This document shows, piece by piece, positions 26,202 through 34,453 of a stretch of DNA of 64,000 bases. Origin of the DNA: an uncultured Alphaproteobacteria bacterium (lineage in GTDB: Bacteria > Pseudomonadota > Alphaproteobacteria > CAAHEQ01 > UBA3637). The DNA is taken from the NCBI GenBank assembly GCA_934202735.1, contig CAKPYH010000002.1:238966-302965 (forward strand), given 5' to 3'. Every line of letters begins with the position of its first letter. Position 1 is the stretch's first letter. Below the pieces are notes generated by a model that was given only the letters and a program-made list of their open reading frames with translations, had not been told where the DNA came from and ran no database searches. A program made the translations under genes and the position numbers.

Positions 26202-27149
26202 TTATTTGATCCAACGCCGCACTTGGTTGCCTAACTTTGTTCCGATATCCTGATTCGTACTTTGCAGCAGGACGGCACATTTGGCCGTAGCTTCAATTTT
26301 AGGATAATGTTGGCTATAAAAGTAGCATAAACTTTTCTTGTACCGATTGTTTTCCGGTTCCAGGTCTACCAATTCTTCCAGTGCATGAATAGCCGTGGGC
26401 CATTTTTTGAAAAATACAGCAATCTCATTTAATTGTTCATAAAAATCAATTTTTTCTCTTGCACTGCCTTTTTGTTGTATCTCTTTTTCATACGATAAGA
26501 GAAGCGTTTCAGCCACCTGATATTTTTCATCACGCATCAACAACCAAGCCGTTCGGTTCACAAAATGATAGTATTCGGCCGGCGGAAACAAGTCTGAACG
26601 TTTTTGATAGTATGTCAAGGCTTCTTTATAATTGAATTCCTTGATAGCGATACTGGACATCCGATAATAAAAATCTTTCAAGACATCCACATTATTCTTT
26701 TCCAGTTCCACATCTTTCAGGTAATTTTCTTTGGCCTGTGCGAAATCCCCCAGACCTTCATAGGCCTGTCCGCGCATTCGGAATAAATCACCCCTTTGAT
26801 TATTGGGATAACTTAAAGCCTTGTTTGCCGCGTCCAATGCTTTTTGGTAGTGTTTTTGTTCCAACTGACACATCGTGATATCATGCCAAATCCCTTCCGG
26901 GTGAAACGGGTTCAGGTCCAAGGCTTCATACCACAACGAACACGCCGTCGCATACTCACCGGCATCATAGGCTTGATGTGCCGCCCGAATTTTCCGAGCC
27001 GCCGGTGTGTTCGGTTGCCCCAATTTGACAATATGCGCTTTATCTTTTTGCAGACGTACTCCTTGCCCGATGATCAGGACACTCCCCAACAATATCAACA
27101 AACAAAGAAAAAGACCGATTAAATGATCGCGCGATAAGGTTTTAGGCAT
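26202..27149 (-). CDS. membrane-anchored TPR-repeat protein
   Basis: 315 residues. An N-terminal membrane helix (about 9-28) is followed by tandem tetratricopeptide-like helical pairs from about residue 50 (AHQAYDAGEYATACSLWYEAL, seen as YDAGEYATAC; HYQKALDAANKAL; GDFAQAKENYLKDVELE; NYKEALTYYQKRSDLFP). TPRs mediate protein-protein contacts. It is the last of three minus-strand genes with two SHOCT-like membrane proteins upstream (gaps of 2 and 15 bp), suggesting a shared envelope function. Confidence 0.65.
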   Translation of the reverse strand: MPKTLSRDHLIGLFLCLLILLGSVLIIGQGVRLQKDKAHIVKLGQPNTPAARKIRAAHQAYDAGEYATACSLWYEALDLNPFHPEGIWHDITMCQLEQKHYQKALDAANKALSYPNNQRGDLFRMRGQAYEGLGDFAQAKENYLKDVELEKNNVDVLKDFYYRMSSIAIKEFNYKEALTYYQKRSDLFPPAEYYHFVNRTAWLLMRDEKYQVAETLLLSYEKEIQQKGSAREKIDFYEQLNEIAVFFKKWPTAIHALEELVDLEPENNRYKKSLCYFYSQHYPKIEATAKCAVLLQSTNQDIGTKLGNQVRRWIK

Positions 27150-27151
27150 AT

Positions 27152-27781
27152 TTATTGTCTGTCTCCATATTTATTCGTAAAGGGTTGCCCCGGCATCAAG
27201 GATAACATCAGGCTCCAAATGAACGTCCAAACTCCACAGATAATCAGCATAAAACCACCGGCCATAAACACAACAGACCGGATAGTTCTGAATGTTTCCA
27301 TGGGATTATCGCGTGTCGCATAATCAACCACTTGCCCGCCGATAGCAAACACCAATAACAAAGCTATCAAAAATAAATCCAAAACCAGGGGCAAAAAAGC
27401 AAACCAAGCACTTTTTCCTAAATCATGGGCACGACGCACCATGACGGCCAATTTCGGAAATATAGTGGCAATGGCAAAGATAATAGAGAGCAACACAAAG
27501 ACACTTAAATGGGTTAGTCCTGTCATAAATGAAAGCCCCCAGGATATGAGCGTATTGCATAACACCGGCCACCAGTATTCGGCCCGTGTTCCCCGACCAG
27601 ACCAATGAAAACTGTTTTTCCAATAAGATTTATAGGCCCGTCCAAAAGGAATAACGGGTGTATCTGCGGGGGTTTCGGATTGTTCCAAGATCAACGCCGC
27701 TTTTCCCCGTTCAAATGATTCGGGCGAGATGATCCCTTGTTGATACAAACGATACAGCCGTTCTATTTTATCCGCTAACAT
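27152..27781 (-). CDS. DUF805 membrane protein with SHOCT-like N-terminus
   Basis: 209 residues. Residues 1-31 (IERLYRLYQQGIISPESFERGK) form a SHOCT-like short helical hairpin of the 'L..L...G.I...EF...K..L' type. The DUF805 region starts with FHWSGRGTRAEYWW and has four hydrophobic helices and the RRAHDLGKSAW motif. DUF805 proteins are widespread, of unknown function. The same N-terminal module starts the upstream neighbour. Confidence 0.75.
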   Translation of the reverse strand: MLADKIERLYRLYQQGIISPESFERGKAALILEQSETPADTPVIPFGRAYKSYWKNSFHWSGRGTRAEYWWPVLCNTLISWGLSFMTGLTHLSVFVLLSIIFAIATIFPKLAVMVRRAHDLGKSAWFAFLPLVLDLFLIALLLVFAIGGQVVDYATRDNPMETFRTIRSVVFMAGGFMLIICGVWTFIWSLMLSLMPGQPFTNKYGDRQ

Positions 27782-27796
27782 GCTTTTGTCTCCTTT

Positions 27797-28483
27797 TTAT
27801 TGTTCACGACCATAATCGGCCGGTATCATAATGGTAGAAGGATTGATACGTTTCACTTTCGGATTCAGCAACAACCTGTCTTGTATGTTTTCAGCAACAT
27901 GACCCAAAACCATCCTGCCGTCGGGATACACCATACAATTTTCAAACCCGATATTTTCATCCATAGGAACTAATTCAACACATTTTGTCGGGAAAGAAAT
28001 ATAATGAGTGGATGCCGTGTGTTGCACAGATTGAATATAACGATCCACCCGGTACCCAAACGCAACCAAGCCGATACCGCTCAAGATTCCCACAACCAGC
28101 AGTAAAAAATAAATCAGGTAAGCCAACGTTCCCAAGATATAATCTAACTTTTTCCCGGGAATGAAAGGCTTGCCGTTCCCGTCTGTTTTAATGGTAAAGA
28201 TATTAACCAGAGCCCAAATCTTGACGAAGAAGCCCCCTATGAAACACGTTAAAAGTGTCAGCAAAAGTTGGCAGAGGCCCCGTTTCCAACGACCCGCATA
28301 AAAATTATGGGCCCCGAAAATGCCCAAAAACAATGCAAAGATAACATAACTGACTCTGCTTTTTCTGTCGGAATCAATATAGGGGAAAAGCAAGGCTTCC
28401 TTTGAAGCATTCAGTTCATCTTCGGTAAGAATTCCTTGCTCATATAACGATTCCAGTTTTGCAATTTCTGCCGATATTTTCAT
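27797..28483 (-). CDS. TM2-domain protein with SHOCT-like N-terminus
   Basis: 228 residues. Residues 4-30 (IAKLESLYEQGILTEDELNA) are a SHOCT-like module. A TM2 domain follows (ALFLGIFGAHNFYAGRWKRG, then two membrane helices). A third hydrophobic segment (about 115-140) precedes a soluble C-terminal domain of about 85 residues with two Cys and no recognised family. AAGGAAACA precedes ATG 28483. First of a three-gene minus-strand operon. Confidence 0.72.
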   Translation of the reverse strand: MKISAEIAKLESLYEQGILTEDELNASKEALLFPYIDSDRKSRVSYVIFALFLGIFGAHNFYAGRWKRGLCQLLLTLLTCFIGGFFVKIWALVNIFTIKTDGNGKPFIPGKKLDYILGTLAYLIYFLLLVVGILSGIGLVAFGYRVDRYIQSVQHTASTHYISFPTKCVELVPMDENIGFENCMVYPDGRMVLGHVAENIQDRLLLNPKVKRINPSTIMIPADYGREQ

Positions 28484-28653
28484 ATTTGTTTCCTTTTAAG
28501 TCAAAATAGATTTACAATAACTTGTATACCCGACTTTTGATCACAACGCAAGGATTTTTTAAGGGAACGCAGTACAGTCGGGAAAAGACAACCCGATTTT
28601 TAACAGACAGATTTGGAAAAGATTAAACAAATAGGGTATGGAAAAAACCTTTA

Positions 28654-28739
28654 TGGTGGAAGGGGAAAGATTCGAACTTTCGTAGACATAAGTCGGCAGA
28701 TTTACAGTCTGCTGCCATTAACCACTCGGCCACCCTTCC
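28654..28739 (-). tRNA. tRNA-Tyr (anticodon GTA)
   Basis: On the minus strand the acceptor stem GGAAGGG pairs with CCCTTCC, followed by A and an encoded CCA. The anticodon stem encloses GACTGTAAATC with anticodon GTA, and the long variable arm is that of a class II tRNA. T-arm GTTCGAATC. 86 nt. Confidence 0.93.
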
Positions 28740-28755
28740 ATGAAAAGGTAGATGC

Positions 28756-28784
28756 ATTATGACGACTTTTTTATCAAATGTCAA
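28756..28784 (-). promoter_or_regulatory. sigma70-type promoter of tRNA-Tyr
   Basis: On the minus strand TTGACA (28784-28779), a 17-bp spacer and CATAAT (28761-28756), 17 bp upstream of the tRNA 5' end. Confidence 0.75.
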
Positions 28785-28833
28785 GCATTTTTTTGATTTT
28801 TTTTGGTTTTTGAATCCGACCCGCTATGATACC

Positions 28834-28861
28834 TTGACAAAATTGCATTTTATGGTACACT
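28834..28861 (+). promoter_or_regulatory. sigma70-type promoter of the large repeat protein
   Basis: TTGACA (28834-28839), 16-bp spacer, TACACT (28856-28861), 25 bp before the start codon at 28886. Confidence 0.65.
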
Positions 28862-28885
28862 GAAAGTATAAGGAGAGTGGTGCGC

Positions 28886-30733
28886 ATGGCCTTTCTGGAT
28901 TCATTAAAGTATCGTGTAAAGCAAGCGGCTCTGATTGGCGGAGTCGGATTAGCGGCTTTGACCGGCCAGGGACAATCAAACACACCGGAAGAAAATACTA
29001 TTGATGCTTTTACACCGGATCGGATAGAAGCCTTGGGCAGGATGATGGGATATGATTTGCAGAATACCCTCAATCAAGAAGGTGGTTTACCCCTGACGAA
29101 AGAAACGGCGGTATGGCCGGATCCGAACGATCCCAATACGATGTATGAAATGGATGAAACCGGTAATCCGATCAGCAAGATTGAATTCAAACCGGATGCG
29201 AACGGCAACATGCAGGCCATCCGACAAAACATGCGGAACGATGGCGGCTATGATGGGCCGGTGGTGGAGTCTGAACCCCGCGGGCCGAATATCACGGATT
29301 ATACCGACTCGGACGAATACAATGATACGAATCAGGAAACCGATTCAGCACAAACAAACCAAGATACGCCCACCGTGGAACCCTCTGCACCCGCACGGCG
29401 TAAATCCAAAATGTCTTTTTTCAGCAATGTAGGCAGACCACACAGTACGGATTACTATTACGATGATAACGGAAAACTGACACCGCACAATCCGGATGAA
29501 CCGGGCCAAAGCCAGACGGATCATGTCTCCCCTTCTGACGGGACCGATAATGCCGGTTCTGATGCCCCCGCCGCCAAGCCCGATGGATATGACGCGGCCT
29601 ATGATGCTCCAACGACCGACATGACCGGAGCCACAAATGCCCCCGCCGCACCCCAACAACCTTACCACTCAGATCAAGATGTGTTAGATATACTCAATTG
29701 GCGCTCCTATCTGAAAAACGGTGATACAGCAAAAGTTTCTGTTTCCCCAGAACGAGAAGCTGACTTACAAGATTTGTATGAAACACCGGGATTATCCCTG
29801 GATGACATCACGAAACAAGGCGGGATCCCTATCTCGGAAGATACTTATTTACTGCGCGATGAAAACGATCCCACAAAATTTTATAAATATAATCGTTTTA
29901 CCAATGAGTTAGAAGGGACAAATGCAATTCGCAATTACGACGGGAAAATTTACTTAGAAGAGCGAGATCCAGATGGTAATCTTCAAAAGAATAGAAGCAT
30001 AGATACAACAGATGGGTCTTACGGTGAAACACATGTTCTATCTAATGGTCAGACTGTAGGGACAATATACGATGATAACGGGGACATCAAAAGTCTCCGA
30101 CAATCCAACTATGGGAACCCGATTACTACAGCCTTCATCCAACGTCCGATAGATGGTGTACGGATCAAGACAAAAATATTCAAAGATGAACAAGGGAATA
30201 ACCATGAAGACTCAACATATAGAGATAAAGATGGTCATTTAATCAGAAAAGTAGGTTGGGAAAATGGAGAAATAAATACCGTTGCGTTTCCTACTGCGGA
30301 AAATGAAGATATAGAAACAACCTATATACGGGATAAAGATAACCCAGATTTATGGACACGACAAATATTGGGCAAGAATAAATTTGGCGACACATATGTA
30401 ACAGAAACCGGGAAAGATGGAAAACCCGTATATTATAAATTTGATGTGTCCAAATTGGATATGGGCTTGGCTTTCACACCGGCGGTAGAACAAAATAGTG
30501 TACAGGATACGAAAGCAACAGGCAAACCAATCGCCCGCAAGTCCGGCAAAATGCAGGATATTTTGAAAAGCCACAGCGTGCCGGTCAAACCGAACTTTGT
30601 GCCGGGTATGGATGGATCGTCCCGGACCAATCGGGTGGATCGGGTCAATGTCGCCGCTCCGGCCGGTTCTCAAACGACTTTTGTCCCCACACCGGCTTTG
30701 CTGAAAGCCCTGGGGGATAAAAAGCAAAAATAA
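28886..30733 (+). CDS. large acidic protein with an internally duplicated domain, possibly secreted
   Basis: 615 residues. A weakly hydrophobic stretch at residues 15-27 (LIGGVGLAALTG) could be a signal or short membrane segment. Two regions share one pattern: residues about 46-100, with GGLPLTKET then DPNDPNTMYE, and a copy about 240 residues later, with GGIPISEDT then DENDPTKFYK; a third weaker unit has RDKDNPDLW. Between the first two is a Pro/Asp/Ala-rich low-complexity linker. The C-terminus is basic and ends DKKQK. No known family recognised. ATG 28886 follows AAGGAG by 10 bases; upstream GTG codons overlap that site. Confidence 0.6.
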   Translation: MAFLDSLKYRVKQAALIGGVGLAALTGQGQSNTPEENTIDAFTPDRIEALGRMMGYDLQNTLNQEGGLPLTKETAVWPDPNDPNTMYEMDETGNPISKIEFKPDANGNMQAIRQNMRNDGGYDGPVVESEPRGPNITDYTDSDEYNDTNQETDSAQTNQDTPTVEPSAPARRKSKMSFFSNVGRPHSTDYYYDDNGKLTPHNPDEPGQSQTDHVSPSDGTDNAGSDAPAAKPDGYDAAYDAPTTDMTGATNAPAAPQQPYHSDQDVLDILNWRSYLKNGDTAKVSVSPEREADLQDLYETPGLSLDDITKQGGIPISEDTYLLRDENDPTKFYKYNRFTNELEGTNAIRNYDGKIYLEERDPDGNLQKNRSIDTTDGSYGETHVLSNGQTVGTIYDDNGDIKSLRQSNYGNPITTAFIQRPIDGVRIKTKIFKDEQGNNHEDSTYRDKDGHLIRKVGWENGEINTVAFPTAENEDIETTYIRDKDNPDLWTRQILGKNKFGDTYVTETGKDGKPVYYKFDVSKLDMGLAFTPAVEQNSVQDTKATGKPIARKSGKMQDILKSHSVPVKPNFVPGMDGSSRTNRVDRVNVAAPAGSQTTFVPTPALLKALGDKKQK

Positions 30734-30770
30734 TTCAGTCTGTTTGACATGGTCTAAACATCTACCACTT

Positions 30771-30897
30771 TGTCATCATCGGGCCCCACCGGAGTTTCTT
30801 CCCCTTTGTCATATTTGGGCAATTTTTAGTATTGTCATCTTCGGGTGTTTATTTCTTTTGTCATCTTCGGGCATTTATTTCTTCTGTCATCTTCGGG
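30771..30897. repeat. short tandem array, 26-bp period
   Basis: The core TGTCATCTTCGGG recurs at 30833, 30859 and 30885 exactly 26 bp apart, with a shared T-rich second half (such as TTTATTTCTT). More divergent cores start at 30771 and 30807. The array fills the gap between the large acidic-protein gene and the promoter of the next small gene. Function unknown. Confidence 0.75.
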
Positions 30898-30935
30898 CTT
30901 GCCACCCTGAAAAACGATAAAAAATAAAAACAGGG

Positions 30936-30964
30936 TTGTACTTTACCGAAAAACCTGCTATATT
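30936..30964 (+). promoter_or_regulatory. sigma70-type promoter of the small basic protein
   Basis: TTGTAC (30936-30941), 17-bp spacer, TATATT (30959-30964), 26 bp before the start codon, immediately after the tandem array. Confidence 0.6.
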
Positions 30965-30989
30965 ATTCGGGTATGAAAGGAGACATACC

Positions 30990-31172
30990 ATGAATGAACA
31001 AGTTTTATTACGCGAATTGGAATTTTTACACGGCTTTGGTTTTAGGGCTTTTCTTCCAAAATACCCGCCGGTCAAAAAAACACACGCCGCAAAAGGAAAC
31101 CGGGGTATGCCTCGTAAAACAGCCCATCAACAAAAGAAGCCTATCAATCGTTACCATGGTCGTACACGATAA
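30990..31172 (+). CDS. small basic hypothetical protein
   Basis: 60 residues, acidic/leucine-rich at the start (MNEQVLLRELEFLHGFGF) and strongly basic from about residue 27 (KKTHAAKG, RKTAHQQKKP, RYHGRTR). ATG 30990 has a very good site (AAAGGAGA) and its own promoter and terminator, which supports it being a real gene. The tail suggests nucleic-acid or ribosome binding, which is inference. Confidence 0.6.
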   Translation: MNEQVLLRELEFLHGFGFRAFLPKYPPVKKTHAAKGNRGMPRKTAHQQKKPINRYHGRTR

Positions 31173-31206
31173 AAAAAATACCTCGGTGATGAACCGGGGT
31201 ATTTTT
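31171..31206. terminator. bidirectional terminator between convergent genes
   Basis: AAAATACC (31175-31182) pairs with GGGTATTTT-type sequence (to 31206) around CTCGGTGATGAACCGG. It is A-rich on the left and T-rich on the right, so it works for the small basic gene and for the minus-strand SIMPL gene. Confidence 0.75.
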
Positions 31207-31210
31207 CTCT

Positions 31211-31927
31211 TTAATCCAAATAATACTCAACCGTGGAAACAACCCGAACGGTTTTATCAATTTGTTCGCTTTCCGAAGCACCGGGAGTTTGTTCACGCGG
31301 CAAGATAGAAAAGACTCCTTGGTTGGCGCGTTTAATTTTGCCAACACGGGCATCAGAACTTTTGGCAAATTCGGCCGCTGCTTTACGCGCATTGGTTGTC
31401 GCTTGTTCCAACATTTCCGGTTTTATATCATTCAAGCCCGTGAACAAATAGGCCACCGGTGATCCGTATTCCTGATTATCAAACAAAACGCCTTGCGCCA
31501 CCAAAACGCCGATATCGCGCAGTGATTTTTCCACTAAATCTACTTTTTCCGATCGCACGGTGATGCTCTGCCCCAGGATATATCGCGGGCCTTTTACATT
31601 ATCACGATACGGGTTTGCCATTAAATCATTGGTATTGACTCGTCCCACCAAAATTTCGTCCCCCGTAAATCCCCGTTCGGTCAAATAAGCCTGAATTTTA
31701 GACAGGTTATCGGCCAATACACGTTGGGTATCCGTCAACACCATACCGGTCGTTTGAAACTTGATTTTCCAAACCGCCAAATCTGCCCGCACATCTTTTT
31801 CGGCTAAGCCTTTGACCGTTACGGCCCGGTTGTTCATGTGGGCCTGATAGTAATAATACCCCGGCACCGTTCCCCCAATCGCCAATCCCAGGGCTATCAA
31901 AGCCGCTGATAGTGTTTTTATTTCCAT
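31211..31927 (-). CDS. SIMPL domain (DUF541) envelope protein
   Basis: 238 residues. An N-terminal membrane anchor or uncleaved signal (about 6-24) is followed by RAVTVKGLAEKDVRADLAVWKI, of which VKGLAEKDV is the usual SIMPL opening, then a helix-strand region with VNTNDL. The family is periplasmic or membrane-linked, of poorly known function. AAAGGAGAAC precedes the chosen start; the longer ORF to 31966 lacks homology. Confidence 0.75.
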   Translation of the reverse strand: MEIKTLSAALIALGLAIGGTVPGYYYYQAHMNNRAVTVKGLAEKDVRADLAVWKIKFQTTGMVLTDTQRVLADNLSKIQAYLTERGFTGDEILVGRVNTNDLMANPYRDNVKGPRYILGQSITVRSEKVDLVEKSLRDIGVLVAQGVLFDNQEYGSPVAYLFTGLNDIKPEMLEQATTNARKAAAEFAKSSDARVGKIKRANQGVFSILPREQTPGASESEQIDKTVRVVSTVEYYLD

Positions 31928-31981
31928 GTTTTGTTCTCCTTTCACCTTTATATAGGACCAAATCACACCGATGAAAAGGCC

Positions 31982-32878
31982 TTATAAAGGACATTTTTTT
32001 CGGTGGCATTGTGTTTCAACCTGAAACGTTGCATGCGTAATATGAAACCGCCGTTCCACAGCCGATTGCAACCGGGGCAACACATCTACGGTATCCGCAC
32101 ACACATGACATTCCAAAGATACACGATCTTCACAGATCCGCCACAAGTGAATGTGATGTACATCATGTACCCCTTTGATACGTAGCAAAGCCTGTCGAAT
32201 CTCGGCGGCATTCATTTCGGGCGGGCAAGCATTCATCAGCAATCGCACAATCGGCGAAAAAGAAACAACGGATTGAAAAATCATATAGACACTGATCATA
32301 ACGGCAATAACACCGTCTACGAAATTCCAACCTAAAATCACAACAAACAGGCCCGAGACGATGACACCTATTGATCCGAATGCATCCGCCAAGTTATGCA
32401 CAAAAACCATTTTCATATTCATATTCGCATGGGCATGTTCATGAGACAAGCGCGCCGTTAAACTGTCCACAATCAACGCTAGAACAGATACCCAAATAAT
32501 AACCGGACCGTCAATGCGTTCAGGACTGATGATACGGGCGGTGCCTTCACAGAACAAATAAACCCCCGACACAAACAGCAAAATCAAATTCACAAAGCCA
32601 CCAATTGTCTCGGCCCGTTTGAAGCCGAAAGAAAAGGTATCCGTTGCCGGGCGTACACCGATCTTATACGCAATAATCGCCACCAAAATTGAGAACGCAT
32701 CACTGGTATTATGCAACGCGTCCCCGATCAAAGCGGTAGAACGAGCCATCACACCCGCCACCAGTTCTACAACCGTCAACAACATATTGATCATAAACGC
32801 AATCATCAATCCGGTGATTGTATGTGTTTCCACCTTTGCGTCGTGTTTATGATGTTCATGTTCTGTATGAATATGCAT
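31982..32878 (-). CDS. cation diffusion facilitator family transporter
   Basis: 298 residues with six membrane helices. The histidine-rich N-terminus (MHIHTEHEHHKHDA) is typical of zinc-handling CDF proteins. The transport site is formed by ALIGDALHNTSD in helix 2 and HNLADAFGS in helix 5. The C-terminal cytoplasmic domain (from about 210) has HDVHHIHLWRI. It probably exports Zn2+ or a related divalent ion by proton antiport. Start at 32878. Confidence 0.88.
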   Translation of the reverse strand: MHIHTEHEHHKHDAKVETHTITGLMIAFMINMLLTVVELVAGVMARSTALIGDALHNTSDAFSILVAIIAYKIGVRPATDTFSFGFKRAETIGGFVNLILLFVSGVYLFCEGTARIISPERIDGPVIIWVSVLALIVDSLTARLSHEHAHANMNMKMVFVHNLADAFGSIGVIVSGLFVVILGWNFVDGVIAVMISVYMIFQSVVSFSPIVRLLMNACPPEMNAAEIRQALLRIKGVHDVHHIHLWRICEDRVSLECHVCADTVDVLPRLQSAVERRFHITHATFQVETQCHRKKCPL

Positions 32879-32944
32879 GTTGCGTTCTTCTTTCGGGGTC
32901 AGTTTAACACGCCCCTGCAAGATTGTCAAGCAAAACAACAATCC

Positions 32945-33922
32945 TTATTTGTGTCGTTGCCGAAACGGATGGCGCATATCACGACACCCGAACCAGATCA
33001 ACAAAACACCTCCCAAAATTCCCCACAGGACAATCCATTTGAAACGATCCGTCAGCACGTTATCCACAAAAAATTTTTCGGCCCATTCGGAGGCTTTCCG
33101 TTGATTACTGTAATAAGGGGTCACATGAATGCCGTTTTCATCAATAACCACATCGGTATAACCGAATTTCGGGATATCTCCGCGCGGGCGTTGCCCTGAT
33201 GACGGATTGGTGTACAGGGGAATGCCATTGAAATTTTGACGGGAAAAATAATGCACATGCCCGGTAAAAATCGCATCCACAGGATAACGGCTTAACATTT
33301 CCGCCATTTTAGTTGATGACTCCGGTTTCAAAGCATGATTACCCGTTGGTGGTACGTGTGTGTATAAGATAACTCGGCGGAAAGACGGCCGAATACGTTG
33401 CATGACTTGTTCAAAAAATGCCCATTCGTCATCTGAGATCGTCAATGAGGCCGAGTCTAATGTGATAAACAACGTATCCCCATAACCAAACCAATAGTAA
33501 GGTTGAGAAAACACATGACGATAATAGCTTTTATTCATACCGGAACGTTTTTTACAATCATGATTTCCTATCGCAAAATACATCGGCGTTTCATCCAACC
33601 GAGACGCAATTTCATTGACCATCCAAAATAAATGTTCGGTGGTACGCGATGTCACTAAATCACCTAAATACAACATGAAATCCGGATGATGTTGATTCTT
33701 GGCTTCACGAATCACACGTTCCAGCGTATGATTGGCCGAACCACTATCCGACAAGATGACAAAGTGGGCAGTGCGCACATCAGGCCTTAAAAACTGACCG
33801 GCCGGCGGATAAAAAACATGATCTCCCATCACAAACGACAAACCGACAATCGCCCGTGTCAAGCACAACCCGGCAATCACAATCAGTACAAAAAGACCAC
33901 TATAACGTAAAACCCGTTTCAT
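32945..33922 (-). CDS. membrane-anchored calcineurin-type metallophosphoesterase
   Basis: 325 residues with an N-terminal membrane helix (about 8-30) and a C-terminal helix (about 292-310). Between them lie the metallophosphoesterase motifs: LSDSG in place of the usual DxH, GDLV, GNHD, the His in YTHVPP and GHVH. The first motif lacks the usual histidine (DSG instead of DxH), which could alter the first metal site. Substrate unknown. AAACGGGTTTTACG-type start context, ATG 33922. Confidence 0.78.
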   Translation of the reverse strand: MKRVLRYSGLFVLIVIAGLCLTRAIVGLSFVMGDHVFYPPAGQFLRPDVRTAHFVILSDSGSANHTLERVIREAKNQHHPDFMLYLGDLVTSRTTEHLFWMVNEIASRLDETPMYFAIGNHDCKKRSGMNKSYYRHVFSQPYYWFGYGDTLFITLDSASLTISDDEWAFFEQVMQRIRPSFRRVILYTHVPPTGNHALKPESSTKMAEMLSRYPVDAIFTGHVHYFSRQNFNGIPLYTNPSSGQRPRGDIPKFGYTDVVIDENGIHVTPYYSNQRKASEWAEKFFVDNVLTDRFKWIVLWGILGGVLLIWFGCRDMRHPFRQRHK

Positions 33923-34352
33923 TTACTCTCCCACGCCTTCTCACATGTTGCCATACCATACATCAAACACAATCGTATTGCAAGAAAAAACACATATCCA
34001 TCAAGCGAAACTTGACAGGATTTTTTCCACAACAAAAAATCACTTACGGATAACCCGTTCAAATTATGACATATTTTGTGTTGTGTAGCCTTGCAGGGAA
34101 TCCATGGTTTTTATGCGACTATGCCCCACATCGGGTTTGGCAACCGTTGGATTTCTGGCACAGATGAAATAAAATATATTTATTTCAATATATTATATAA
34201 AATTTTATTCATGATAAAAAAAAATCAAAAAAGTTCAAAAAAAAGGTTGCAATTAAACCATGGATTGTGTATCTTATTCAAAGCGAAATTTTTAGGACTT
34301 CTGTAAGCGGAAAATAAAATAAAACCATAAGCAAAAGGTGATATATATAGCT
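33923..34352. other. intergenic region without a supported gene
   Basis: About 430 bp between the metallophosphoesterase and the glycan genes. It is A+T-rich from about 34165 on. An open frame of 76 codons at 34076-34306 has no ribosome binding site and an unlikely composition. The only supported element is the promoter at 34247-34275. Confidence 0.5.
34247..34275 (+). promoter_or_regulatory. sigma70-type promoter of the glycan-synthesis genes
   Basis: TTGCAA (34247-34252), 17-bp spacer, TATCTT (34270-34275). The sequence TTCAAAAAAAAGG just before the -35 box is nearly repeated in front of the promoter at 37421, upstream of the PHP gene. Confidence 0.55.
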
Positions 34353-34448
34353 ATGATTAAACTAAAACACAGAAATTGCGGCCCCGATAAGGCAACACTC
34401 TTGGCAATTTGTGTCTCAAGCGCCCTGTTTTCAGGGGTTTGGGGGTAA
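34353..34448 (+). CDS. 31-residue leader-like ORF
   Basis: ATG 34353 to TAA 34446-34448. It encodes a basic start (MIKLKHRNCG) and a hydrophobic second half (TLLAICVSSALFSGVWG), like a short signal peptide. Its last codons (GGG GTT TGG GGG) overlap the G-rich site for the glycosyltransferase start at 34454, so the two may be translationally coupled. Too short to assign; may not be a gene. Confidence 0.35.
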   Translation: MIKLKHRNCGPDKATLLAICVSSALFSGVWG

Positions 34449-34453
34449 AAATC

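Noticed and set aside
30771..30897. CRISPR array
   Set aside because: The core is 13 bp with a 26-bp period, the second halves are alike and not unique spacers, and no cas gene is near.
30994..31308. 104-codon frame overlapping the small basic gene
   Set aside because: Its start lacks a ribosome site, it runs through the terminator hairpin into the SIMPL gene on the opposite strand.
34076..34306. 76-codon plus-strand frame
   Set aside because: No ribosome binding site, Lys/Asn-rich run over an A tract, overlaps the promoter of the glycan genes.
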